A model generated the notes under the pieces. That model did not search any database. It saw nothing but the letters and a program-made list of their open reading frames with translations, and was not told the DNA's origin. A stretch of 64,000 bases of DNA, taken from NCBI GenBank assembly GCA_013314715.1, contig JABUFC010000005.1:25955-89954 (forward strand), written 5' to 3'. Every line of letters starts with the position of its first letter. Within the stretch, counting starts at the first letter, position 1. A program made the position numbers and the translations under genes. This document shows, piece by piece, positions 1 through 7,124 of the stretch. This DNA is from Bacteroidales bacterium. Its GTDB lineage: Bacteria; Bacteroidota; Bacteroidia; Bacteroidales; GWA2-32-17.

Positions 1-38
1 GCCGGAGGTCGCGGGTTCGAGTCCCGTCCACACCGCCA
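1..38 (+). tRNA. tRNA-Asp(GTC), 3' part only (cut by the window start)
   Basis: What remains is the 3' anticodon stem (GCCGG, 1-5), variable loop (AGGTC), T arm with TTCGAGT loop, acceptor strand CCACACC (28-34), discriminator G and an encoded CCA (36-38). The anticodon itself lies outside the window. The Asp identity is inferred because a broken copy at 313-323 carries CCGGC followed by loop CTGTCA, which pairs exactly with the GCCGG here and gives anticodon GTC. An intrinsic terminator follows directly. Confidence 0.75.
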
Positions 39-66
39 ACCGCTCAAAAAAAGGGCGGTTTTTTTT
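38..66 (+). terminator. Intrinsic terminator after tRNA-Asp
   Basis: An 8-bp stem (AACCGCTC with GGGCGGTT, one T-G pair) encloses a loop of seven A and is followed by a run of eight T. It ends the tRNA transcript and sits only a few bases before the GIY-YIG start codon, so the nuclease gene would need read-through or its own promoter. Confidence 0.8.
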
Positions 67-68
67 AT

Positions 69-308
69 ATGTATTGGGTTTACATCATAGAAAATCCTGA
101 AGGTCTTTACTATAAAGGCTACACTCAGAATGTTGAAAAACGTCTTTACGAGCATAATGCTGGCGAAAGTCGTTATACATCAGGCAAGGGACCTTGGAAA
201 TTAGTTTATAAGCGTTCATATTTGACTAAAACAGAAGCATTGAAAGAAGAACGTCGTTTAAAACGTTTAAATTCAAACTCGATAAAGAAGTTAATTGAAC
301 AAGATTAG
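69..308 (+). CDS. Small GIY-YIG nuclease-like protein, copy 1
   Basis: This 79-residue single-domain protein is of the UPF0213/YhbQ-like GIY-YIG type. The GIY half is read as VYI (residues 4-6) and the YIG half as YKGYT (about 15-19), followed by the family's R-x-x-x-H helix (RLYEHN) and a C-terminal acidic stretch (KTEALKEE) where the metal-binding Glu is expected. Members are presumed metal-dependent DNA nucleases, but the cellular role of these tiny forms is not known. The start follows the tRNA-Asp terminator by two bases. The last codons and stop (TAG, 306-308) are made of tRNA-Asp D-arm sequence, as if the gene had been joined to a tRNA. Copy 2 is almost identical. Confidence 0.8.
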   Translation: MYWVYIIENPEGLYYKGYTQNVEKRLYEHNAGESRYTSGKGPWKLVYKRSYLTKTEALKEERRLKRLNSNSIKKLIEQD

Positions 309-383
309 CATGCCGGCCTGTCATCTCGTTGTTACACAACGAGACGGGTTCGATCTCGTTAAGATTAACGAGACACACCGCCA
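303..383 (+). pseudogene. Broken tRNA-Asp with two inserted hairpins
   Basis: D-arm and anticodon-arm sequence (GGTTAG-like, then CCGGC and loop CTGTCA with anticodon GTC at 320-322) is followed not by the 3' anticodon stem but by a perfect hairpin (TCTCGTTGT/ACAACGAGA, 324-344). A T-loop-like CGGGTTCGA (345-353) follows, then a second hairpin (TCTCGTTA/TAACGAGA, 354-373), and finally the tRNA acceptor end CACACCG with CCA (374-383). The 5' acceptor strand is missing. It cannot fold as a normal tRNA and is best read as a decayed or rebuilt tRNA-Asp gene. Confidence 0.65.
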
Positions 384-411
384 ACCGCTCAAAAAAAGGG
401 CGGTTTTTTTT
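383..411 (+). terminator. Intrinsic terminator, second copy
   Basis: This is the same 8-bp stem, A7 loop and T-run as at 38-66, carried along in the duplicated block. It lies immediately before the second GIY-YIG start. Confidence 0.75.
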
Positions 412-413
412 AT

Positions 414-653
414 ATGTATTGGGTTTACATCATAGAAAATCCTGAAGGTCTTTACTATAAAGGCTACACTCAGAATGTTGAAAAACGTCTTTACGAGCAT
501 AATGCTGGCGAAAGTCGTTATACATCAGGCAAGGGACCTTGGAAATTAGTTTATAAGCGTTCATATTTGACTAAAACAGAAGCATTGAAAGAAGAACGTC
601 GTTTAAAACGTTTAAATTCAAACTCGATAAAGAAGTTAATTGAACAAGGTTAG
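414..653 (+). CDS. Small GIY-YIG nuclease-like protein, copy 2
   Basis: This 79-residue protein differs from copy 1 only in the last residue (Gly instead of Asp), because one base changed in the tRNA-derived tail. The same VYI / YKGYT catalytic landmarks are present. The stop codon again lies in D-arm sequence (GGTTAG), which continues into CCGGCCTGTTA. The copy keeps an open frame, so both genes may be functional. Function is inferred only from the fold family. Confidence 0.8.
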   Translation: MYWVYIIENPEGLYYKGYTQNVEKRLYEHNAGESRYTSGKGPWKLVYKRSYLTKTEALKEERRLKRLNSNSIKKLIEQG

Positions 654-668
654 CATGCCGGCCTGTTA
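649..668 (+). pseudogene. Third tRNA-Asp fragment (D arm and anticodon 5' arm)
   Basis: GTTAGCATGCCGGCCTGTTA matches the D-arm end and 5' anticodon stem and loop of tRNA-Asp, with the anticodon C mutated to T. No T arm or acceptor follows. It is the tail of the second GIY-YIG unit. Confidence 0.6.
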
Positions 669-687
669 TCTCGTTGTTCACAATTTT

Positions 688-722
688 TTTGTATAGATAG
701 GGTTTAGCCTGCCTTAGTTTTG
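688..722 (+). promoter_or_regulatory. Possible promoter for the GH75-like gene
   Basis: A Bacteroidota -7 box TAGTTTTG (715-722) is preceded by TTTG (688-691) about 23 bases upstream. The predicted leader is about 100 nt. The spacing is slightly long, so this is only moderately supported. Confidence 0.4.
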
Positions 723-828
723 TGAAATTACCAACAAGATCGTAGTAGAAAATTCTTAGCAGTCGTAAAAAATTGAGAGGGAATTAATAAGCCTATCCAA
801 AAAATTATTATATTTAAAGCAAAAAAAG

Positions 829-3048
829 ATGAAATTACTGTTTTTCTCCTTTTTTATTTTTGCTTCCTTTTTTGCTTGGGGGCAAGTTTCGGTCGATTGT
901 GATTTGACTTTAATTACTACCATTGAAAATTTTAATGTATATCGCCATAATCCATCGGGCGTTATTATGTATAAAGCCAAAATGTACATCGATGCTGATG
1001 GTAGTCCGCGTGCCTATGGTCCTAATAATAGTGGCTTAGATTGGACTGCCAATGCTGGATATCCAGGTAATTGGTGGGGAGTTGTTACCGATAGCAATGG
1101 TGATCCCATTATTCAAGGACCTGGCGATCCATATCCTGGAATGTATGTCTCTACCACTTCGTTGGTTAATTCAGCTTATTCAGTAACTAATCCATTACGC
1201 TATACTAATTCTGAAACAGTGCCATACTATGTTTTGCCATCGGCTTTGGTTTCATTGGGAGGAATTCGTATTGGTGATGTTGCTTATGTTTATAATACAC
1301 AAACCGGTCAAGGATGCTTTGCCATATATGCTGACACCGGACCAGCTGGAAAATTAGGCGAAGGTTCTATTTATCTGGCACAGCAAATTGGAATAAACTC
1401 CGACCCTCGAACAGGTGGAACCAGTTTAGGAATTATCGATTATATTGTGTTTCCTATGTCTGGATATGGGCAGGGAACCATACCGTCTATTGCTCAGATT
1501 GATAGTATTGGAGCTTTAAAAATTGCAGCCATTGGAGGCACCGGAATTACTCAATGCTTAGAACCTATGCCGGCAGACCATACATCGCCAACTACGCAAA
1601 TTAATATGGCTTCGCAATGGGTTACAAGCGATTTTGTGGCTCAGTTTTCCGACTCGGATAATGTTGGAGGAAGTGGAATAGAAAAACGATTTTATAATGT
1701 GTCCGATTTTCATAGCAACGAATGGAGAGCCAATTATTTGCATGGCTTTTTCTGCGATAATTTTAATCAAAATACGATTCACCCCGACTGGACTATTGTA
1801 AGTGGTACATGGACCATCAATACCAATAATAAATTACAACAATCGAACGAAGCCTTGTCTAATACCAATATTTATGCTCCTTTGACACAAAATTTATCAA
1901 ACCGTTATTTGTATCACTTTAAAGCCACTATGGGTGGTACAGGAACTTCTCGAAGAGCTGGATTCCATTTTTTTGCCGATCAACCCGATTCATCGAATAG
2001 AGGGAATTCATATTTTGTTTGGTTTCGTTTAGATGACGATAAAATTCAAATCTATAAAGTTGTGAATAATTCATGGGGTTCAAGTCCTGTTAAGGATACT
2101 GCTTATAATTTTACCGCTAACCAAGAATTCGATGTAAAAATAATATATGATAGAATTACTGGGCTTATTCGGGTTTATATAAATAATGTGCTTTCAGCTC
2201 AGTGGGTGGATACTACACCCATACAAAATGGTAGTTATGTCTCTTTTAGGAGTGCCAATTGTAATTATCAAATTGATGATTTTGATGTTTATCGGTCGCG
2301 ATACCCTACAGCAAATATTAGCATTGGTAGCGGGAATATGAATGATATTCGTTACCAGAATGATTCTCCAGCAATGCCTTCGGGGCGAATAAAATCTGTT
2401 GTATCTGATAATGCCGGCAATCTTAGCAATATTGTTGAGCAATTGGTAAATGTAGATTGGACACCACCTACTTCGGTAATAGTGAGCGATGGTGTATCGA
2501 ATGATATTGATACTATAAGCAATATGATAATTCAAGCGAATTGGTTACCTTCCAATGATTCCAATTCGGGAATAGAACGTTATGAAATAGCCATAGGTAC
2601 AACTCCCTTCGGTAATGATGTGCTCGATTGGACGGATAATTTACATAATTTATCGGTCAGTGTTAATACATTAACATTAAGTATTGGACAAACCTATTAT
2701 GTGATCGTGAGAGCAAAAAACAATGCAGGCTTGTATGCTGAGATATCATCTTCAGATGGGCAAATTTATTTAACTTCTCAGCAAATTCAACATTTGGATT
2801 TGAATGGCATAGAGGTATATCCCAATCCATGTAATGATAAGTTGCATATTTCGCTTAATCCTTCAACCGTAAGTCAGGCGAATGTTTTAATTATCGATGC
2901 ACAAGGCCAAATATTAAGGATTATACCATGGCAAATGCAACAATCATTTGCTGAAGTTCAAATATCCGATTTGAATGAAGGAACTTATTTTATTTGGTTC
3001 GTTTCGAAAGAATCTTATTATGTTAAGAAGCTTAGAATTAAACATTAA
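829..3048 (+). CDS. Secreted GH75 chitosanase-like protein with type IX sorting tail
   Basis: The 739 residues begin with a signal peptide (1-18, ending WGQ). Residues about 20-240 resemble glycoside hydrolase family 75, which cleaves chitosan by an inverting mechanism. YADTGPAGKLGEGS has Asp169 and Glu178 nine residues apart, the spacing I recall for the catalytic pair of fungal GH75 enzymes, and YIDADG (53-58) fits the family's conserved strand. Residues about 305-480 look like a lectin/LamG-type beta-sandwich. A fibronectin-III-like part lies around 550-650. The C-terminus (YPNPCND onward) is a T9SS type A sorting domain ending in a basic strand. The protein is probably exported to the cell surface. 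The sequence family is fairly clear, but the substrate is not proven. Confidence 0.65.
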   Translation: MKLLFFSFFIFASFFAWGQVSVDCDLTLITTIENFNVYRHNPSGVIMYKAKMYIDADGSPRAYGPNNSGLDWTANAGYPGNWWGVVTDSNGDPIIQGPGDPYPGMYVSTTSLVNSAYSVTNPLRYTNSETVPYYVLPSALVSLGGIRIGDVAYVYNTQTGQGCFAIYADTGPAGKLGEGSIYLAQQIGINSDPRTGGTSLGIIDYIVFPMSGYGQGTIPSIAQIDSIGALKIAAIGGTGITQCLEPMPADHTSPTTQINMASQWVTSDFVAQFSDSDNVGGSGIEKRFYNVSDFHSNEWRANYLHGFFCDNFNQNTIHPDWTIVSGTWTINTNNKLQQSNEALSNTNIYAPLTQNLSNRYLYHFKATMGGTGTSRRAGFHFFADQPDSSNRGNSYFVWFRLDDDKIQIYKVVNNSWGSSPVKDTAYNFTANQEFDVKIIYDRITGLIRVYINNVLSAQWVDTTPIQNGSYVSFRSANCNYQIDDFDVYRSRYPTANISIGSGNMNDIRYQNDSPAMPSGRIKSVVSDNAGNLSNIVEQLVNVDWTPPTSVIVSDGVSNDIDTISNMIIQANWLPSNDSNSGIERYEIAIGTTPFGNDVLDWTDNLHNLSVSVNTLTLSIGQTYYVIVRAKNNAGLYAEISSSDGQIYLTSQQIQHLDLNGIEVYPNPCNDKLHISLNPSTVSQANVLIIDAQGQILRIIPWQMQQSFAEVQISDLNEGTYFIWFVSKESYYVKKLRIKH

Positions 3049-3121
3049 TATAACAACCATAATTTTGTAACATTTTTAGCTAATTCTAATTTTGTCGCCA
3101 TCGAATTCCGAAATCTTCATG

Positions 3122-3129
3122 TATATTTG
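3122..3129 (+). promoter_or_regulatory. -7 box TATATTTG for hldA
   Basis: This is an exact TAnnTTTG match, 18 bases before the ATG. A TTTG lies upstream (3091-3094), but at 27 bases it is farther than usual. Confidence 0.45.
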
Positions 3130-3147
3130 CAATGAATTATCATTATT

Positions 3148-4128
3148 ATGGGCAACATAAATCATGTTATTGAATCGTTTAAAAATCTATCTGTGCTTGT
3201 TATTGGCGATGTTATGATAGATGAATATATGTGGGGTAAGGTAGAACGTATTTCACCCGAAGCTCCTATTCCCATTGTGGCTATTGAGCGTAGAGAAGAG
3301 CGTTTAGGAGGAGCCGCCAACGTTGCATTAAACATAAAAAGCCTTGGTGCTAAACCTATTATAATAAGCATTATCGGAAATGATGCACGTGCTGACCGTT
3401 TTAAACAGCTATGTCGTAACGAAAAAATGGAAACCATTGGCTTAGTAGAAAGTAAGTTGCGTCCGACTACTACCAAAACCCGAGTAATAGGGCATAATCA
3501 GCATCTGTTGAGAGTAGATGAAGAAATAACAACTCCATTATCGCACGATGAAGAAAAATTATTCATCGATAAAATAAACGAACTATTTTCATCGCAAAAG
3601 ATTGATGCTGTTGTATTTGAAGATTATGATAAAGGCTGTATTACTAAAAAAGTTATTGATGCTGTAACCAAAAAAGCTCAGCAATTGGCAATTCCTGTTA
3701 CAGTTGATCCCAAGCATCGTAATTTTATGATCTATAAAGGTGTGGACCTGTTTAAGCCCAATTTAAAAGAGCTTGCGATAGGTCTGAAAACAGATATTCA
3801 CAAAGATAATTTAATGCAACAACTGCCTGTATTATGTCAAGAATTTATGCAACGTCAGCATCATAAAGCTATGATGGTAACCCTTTCGGAGTTGGGCATG
3901 TTTATTATGAATGAGCAGGAGCAACACCATATTCCAACGCGAGTTCGCGATTTAGCCGATGTGTCTGGAGCGGGCGATACGGTTATAGCTACGGCTACCT
4001 TGTGTTTAGCTAAGGGAATGACGCTTTTCGATATTGCCAACATCGCTAATATTGCTGCTGGTGTTGTTTGCGAGCGAGTGGGAGTAGTACCTATCGAAAA
4101 AGAAGAGTTGCTTAAAAGATTGGCTTAA
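3148..4128 (+). CDS. hldA: D-glycero-beta-D-manno-heptose-7-phosphate kinase (RfaE1/HldA-type)
   Basis: This PfkB/ribokinase-fold sugar kinase (326 residues, the size of a stand-alone HldE kinase domain) phosphorylates heptose-7-phosphate on the way to ADP-heptose for lipopolysaccharide core. The N-terminal substrate region is typical (GDVMIDEYMWG, then ERISPEAPIP), GGAANVALN follows at about 54-62, and the C-terminal PfkB signature DVSGAGDTV supplies the catalytic Asp and anion hole. The nucleotidyltransferase half of HldE is absent and must be encoded elsewhere. The 3' end overlaps the convergent carrier gene by 4 bases. A related PfkB sugar kinase cannot be excluded but is less likely. Confidence 0.85.
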   Translation: MGNINHVIESFKNLSVLVIGDVMIDEYMWGKVERISPEAPIPIVAIERREERLGGAANVALNIKSLGAKPIIISIIGNDARADRFKQLCRNEKMETIGLVESKLRPTTTKTRVIGHNQHLLRVDEEITTPLSHDEEKLFIDKINELFSSQKIDAVVFEDYDKGCITKKVIDAVTKKAQQLAIPVTVDPKHRNFMIYKGVDLFKPNLKELAIGLKTDIHKDNLMQQLPVLCQEFMQRQHHKAMMVTLSELGMFIMNEQEQHHIPTRVRDLADVSGAGDTVIATATLCLAKGMTLFDIANIANIAAGVVCERVGVVPIEKEELLKRLA

Positions 4129-5717
4129 AATCCGTTGAAACTCCAATACATAGGGGGTAACAACAAAAACCATCCAATTAAAATTAACAAAAGAATAAAA
4201 GGCAATATCCACTTAAACCAAATGGTATATGGAATTTTTGCCATAGAAAGTGCACCCAGCAATACGCCACTTGTTGGGGTTATCATATTAGTAAAACCAT
4301 CGCCAAACTGAAATGCCAATACGGTGAGCTGCCTCGATATACCAATTAAATCAGAAAATTGTGCCATAATGGGCATGGTAAGAGCTGCTTTTGCAGAACC
4401 TGAGGGTATTATAATATTTAATCCATTCTGAAACAGATACATCATACTTACAGAGCCTATTTCTCCAGTATTTTTAAGCGACTGGGCTATATGATACAAA
4501 ATGGTATCGATTATTTTGCCATCGTTGAGTAAAACAATAATGCCACCGGCTAATCCTACTACCAGAGCTGCCGATAAAATATCTTTGGCACCATCGAGAA
4601 ATTGTTTTACGGTTTCGTTGGCAGAGTAACCAAATACTATAGCTGTTGTAATGCCTAAGCCTAAAAATAACGAAGCTATTTCTTTAATGTACCATTCGTA
4701 GCCAAGTACGCCAAGAATTAAAATAAAAATGGTAGTAATGAGCAAATTTAAAATAAAGTATCGCAACGATTTGCGGATAGCCCAGAATGAAGAAATGCTA
4801 AAATAAGCTGTAATTATGGCTATGAAATTAAACGAAAGCAAAGAATTACCTATTTGTATGGTAGTTTTAGAAAACGAAAACGATAAATAAATGCCTGTCA
4901 ATACGAGCAAAATATAAACAATCCATGATTTAGCAGTAGCTCTAAGGTGGCTAATATCCATAGAGGCACTGTGATTGTTTCTCCAGCTCTTGTCTAATTC
5001 GTACATGGGTGAGCGTTGGGGATTCTTTTTTATCCGATGGGCATACCAAAGCACAAAAGCAATGGCTATACTGTTAATTATAAGCCAGCAAATAAAACGA
5101 TATTCGATGCCGGAAAAAAGCGGGAGTTGTGCAATACCTTGAGCAATACCAATGGTAAATGGGTTCATCATGGCAGCTGCAAAACCTACATGGGCGGCTA
5201 AGTATGTCATAGAAATGCCCACAATTGAATCATAACCCATAGAAATAGCCAAGGGGACAAAAATTACGATAAAAGCAATGGTTTCTTCGCTCATTCCAAA
5301 AACAGCCCCGAACAGACTGAATATAAGCATGATAAATACAATAGCTACATTGTCCGAACCAAGGATGCGAATCATTTTAAGCTGATTTGCCGCATGAATT
5401 TTTTTGACCAATGCCTGAATACCAACATCTATAGATTGTGTGGAGTTGATAACCCAAAAAGTGCCACCAATGATTAAAATAAAGACAATAATACCTGCCT
5501 GATTGACAAAACCCTGAAAAAATGCTCCGAAGATTTCCCAAATCTGTGGTTGGTTAGGAACATACTTAAAACTTTGAGCGTCAATAACTACTCGTTCGTG
5601 TCCATTGGCAACGATGGTTTTTCGCTCGAATTCACCTCCCGGGATAATCCAAGTAAGCGCAGCTACTGCAACAATAATAGCAAAAACGATAACATAGGTA
5701 TGTGGAAAATGCTTCAT
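4125..5717 (-). CDS. DcuC/YfcC-family C4-dicarboxylate or amino acid carrier
   Basis: This polytopic inner-membrane protein of 530 residues has about 12 hydrophobic segments and matches the C4-dicarboxylate anaerobic carrier (DcuC, YfcC) family. The N-terminal segment followed by IIPGGEFER, the MSEETIAFI stretch and a C-terminal NGLNIIIPSGSAKAALTMP motif are family hallmarks. Members move dicarboxylates or basic amino acids by exchange or ion coupling; the substrate here cannot be read from sequence. It stands alone, convergent with hldA, with its own -7 box 19 bases upstream of the start. Confidence 0.8.
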   Translation of the reverse strand: MKHFPHTYVIVFAIIVAVAALTWIIPGGEFERKTIVANGHERVVIDAQSFKYVPNQPQIWEIFGAFFQGFVNQAGIIVFILIIGGTFWVINSTQSIDVGIQALVKKIHAANQLKMIRILGSDNVAIVFIMLIFSLFGAVFGMSEETIAFIVIFVPLAISMGYDSIVGISMTYLAAHVGFAAAMMNPFTIGIAQGIAQLPLFSGIEYRFICWLIINSIAIAFVLWYAHRIKKNPQRSPMYELDKSWRNNHSASMDISHLRATAKSWIVYILLVLTGIYLSFSFSKTTIQIGNSLLSFNFIAIITAYFSISSFWAIRKSLRYFILNLLITTIFILILGVLGYEWYIKEIASLFLGLGITTAIVFGYSANETVKQFLDGAKDILSAALVVGLAGGIIVLLNDGKIIDTILYHIAQSLKNTGEIGSVSMMYLFQNGLNIIIPSGSAKAALTMPIMAQFSDLIGISRQLTVLAFQFGDGFTNMITPTSGVLLGALSMAKIPYTIWFKWILPFILLLILIGWFLLLPPMYWSFNGF

Positions 5718-5735
5718 AATTCAGATTTTGTTTTG

Positions 5736-5743
5736 CAAAAATA
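5736..5743 (-). promoter_or_regulatory. -7 box TATTTTTG for the DcuC/YfcC carrier
   Basis: This is an exact TAnnTTTG match on the minus strand, 19 bases before the start codon. No clear -33 TTG is seen at the usual distance. Confidence 0.45.
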
Positions 5744-5830
5744 GTAAAATAAAAGTAAAACGGTATTTATAGAAATATAAAGCTTGTATTTAAAAGCAAG
5801 TGTTTTGTAGTAAAAAAAGGAATATATTTA

Positions 5831-6910
5831 TTATTGTTTACTTATAGCCAGTGCTTCGTTAATGCTAATTTTTTTACCATTGTTGTAAGCAACAACAAAG
5901 CATTGTAAGCCTTTTTGTTTTACGACCGAGGTATATTTATTAGCTTCTTTCAGTGTTTGAAATTTACCCACCGAATATTTATACATATTATCGATTATTA
6001 ATACATCTACGGGTTGGTCAAATTGATATTTGTCGTAATATCCATTGGGTAATGGTTTGGGCGATGCTCCCAATTGTACTGTGTAATAAAAGCCCGATGG
6101 TGTTGATACCGAAGTGGGAGTTGTTGTTTTGGTAGTGGTTTTATGGGTATTGACCGGTGGTAGTTCGGTTACATTTTGTTTTTCAGTTTTTACAGGTTCT
6201 GCAGTGTTTTTTATGGGCTCAACTACAGGTTTGGGTTCGACTTGTGTTTGAACGGGGGTTTTATTTTCAGCAACTTGCGTTTTTATAGGCTCATCTTTTA
6301 CGTTGGTTCTTACAATAGGCTTTGGTTTCGGTGCTGTATTAGTATCGGGTATAGTATTTGAAGGGGGTGTAGTTTTGGGAACTTCGGTCATGGTGATGTT
6401 GCTGCTTTGAACGGTTGCAGGGGCATTAGAGCCCGGTTCGTATGGCGGAATGCTTTTAATCCTTGAAATTACGTTGCTATTCGTTGTAAAATCGCGTTGT
6501 TCAACACTTACGTATTTAATTCCAGTTTCGCTCAAAAACGAAACATTACCATTGATGTTAACAGCTTCGTTTAAAGCAGTGGGTGAGGTTATTTCGTATT
6601 TAACAATGAAAAGTTCGCTTTTAGGAAGTACCGACCAAACAAAAAGAACAGAATTTTCTGCAACAGCATTAGTGCTGCCATAACCTTCTTTTACTTTGCA
6701 TTGAAAACCGGTTGGAAATTTTTCTTTAATTTTTAGAGTTTTTTCGCGTTCAAGTCCGGCAGTATTTACTAATAGGGTAACATTAATTATATTGTTTTGT
6801 TTGTCAATTTGGCGATAGCAAAATACTTTCTGCAGATCGATATCTGTTTCTTGAGCTTTTAATAATAAAACAAATGAAAACATCCATAAAAACAAAAATA
6901 CTTTTTTCAT
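5831..6910 (-). CDS. Secreted SPOR-domain protein
   Basis: The 359 residues begin with a signal peptide (about 1-19, ending LKAQ). An N-terminal beta-rich region (20-150) is followed by a long Pro/Thr/Lys-rich linker (about 155-265), and a C-terminal SPOR domain (about 270-345, starting FYYTVQLGA and including YKYSVGKFQTLKEA) completes the protein. SPOR domains bind denuded glycan strands of peptidoglycan, so it is likely periplasmic and linked to the cell wall or division. The N-terminal domain is not recognised. The gene is divergent from the MATE exporter. Confidence 0.75.
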   Translation of the reverse strand: MKKVFLFLWMFSFVLLLKAQETDIDLQKVFCYRQIDKQNNIINVTLLVNTAGLEREKTLKIKEKFPTGFQCKVKEGYGSTNAVAENSVLFVWSVLPKSELFIVKYEITSPTALNEAVNINGNVSFLSETGIKYVSVEQRDFTTNSNVISRIKSIPPYEPGSNAPATVQSSNITMTEVPKTTPPSNTIPDTNTAPKPKPIVRTNVKDEPIKTQVAENKTPVQTQVEPKPVVEPIKNTAEPVKTEKQNVTELPPVNTHKTTTKTTTPTSVSTPSGFYYTVQLGASPKPLPNGYYDKYQFDQPVDVLIIDNMYKYSVGKFQTLKEANKYTSVVKQKGLQCFVVAYNNGKKISINEALAISKQ

Positions 6911-6937
6911 AAAATCTCACTAACTTGGTTTCTTAAG

Positions 6938-6945
6938 CAAAGATA
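6938..6945 (-). promoter_or_regulatory. -7 box TATCTTTG for the SPOR gene
   Basis: This is an exact TAnnTTTG match on the minus strand, 28 bases before the start codon. The remaining divergent gap up to 7124 is AT-rich with no other clear signal. Confidence 0.45.
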
Positions 6946-7124
6946 GAATAAATTTGAATATAAAAAAATTAATTATTAAAAAAATTAGTAACTAGAATTG
7001 TTTAATAACTTTTTACTTTGGAAAAATATATATAGTTTAAATATTTGATAAGATTTTAAACAATTGTGTATTTTTAAGCATATAAAGCATGAAATAATTC
7101 TGATATTTTTATCAATTTTGCTGA

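Larger units (their letters stand above)
29..333 (+). repeat. Direct repeat, copy 1 (305 bp, period 345)
   Basis: Bases 29-333 recur at 374-678 with a constant offset of 345. I see two differences, A304/G649 and C322/T667. The block holds the tRNA-Asp acceptor end with CCA, the terminator, the whole GIY-YIG gene, and tRNA-Asp D-arm and anticodon-arm sequence. The near identity implies a recent duplication. Confidence 0.9.
374..678 (+). repeat. Direct repeat, copy 2 (305 bp)
   Basis: This is the second copy of the tRNA-end/terminator/GIY-YIG/tRNA-arm block at 29-333. The match stops at 678, inside the left arm of the TCTCGTTGT hairpin, and the sequence after it is unrelated. Confidence 0.9.

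Noticed and set aside
2194..2535. 113-codon open frame on the minus strand inside the GH75-like gene
   Set aside because: It is fully antisense to a well-supported gene, has an unusual Ile/Arg/His composition and no family resemblance; a shadow of codon use on the other strand.
3162..3476. 104-codon antisense frame in hldA
   Set aside because: It lies over conserved kinase motifs on the coding strand and has no start context.
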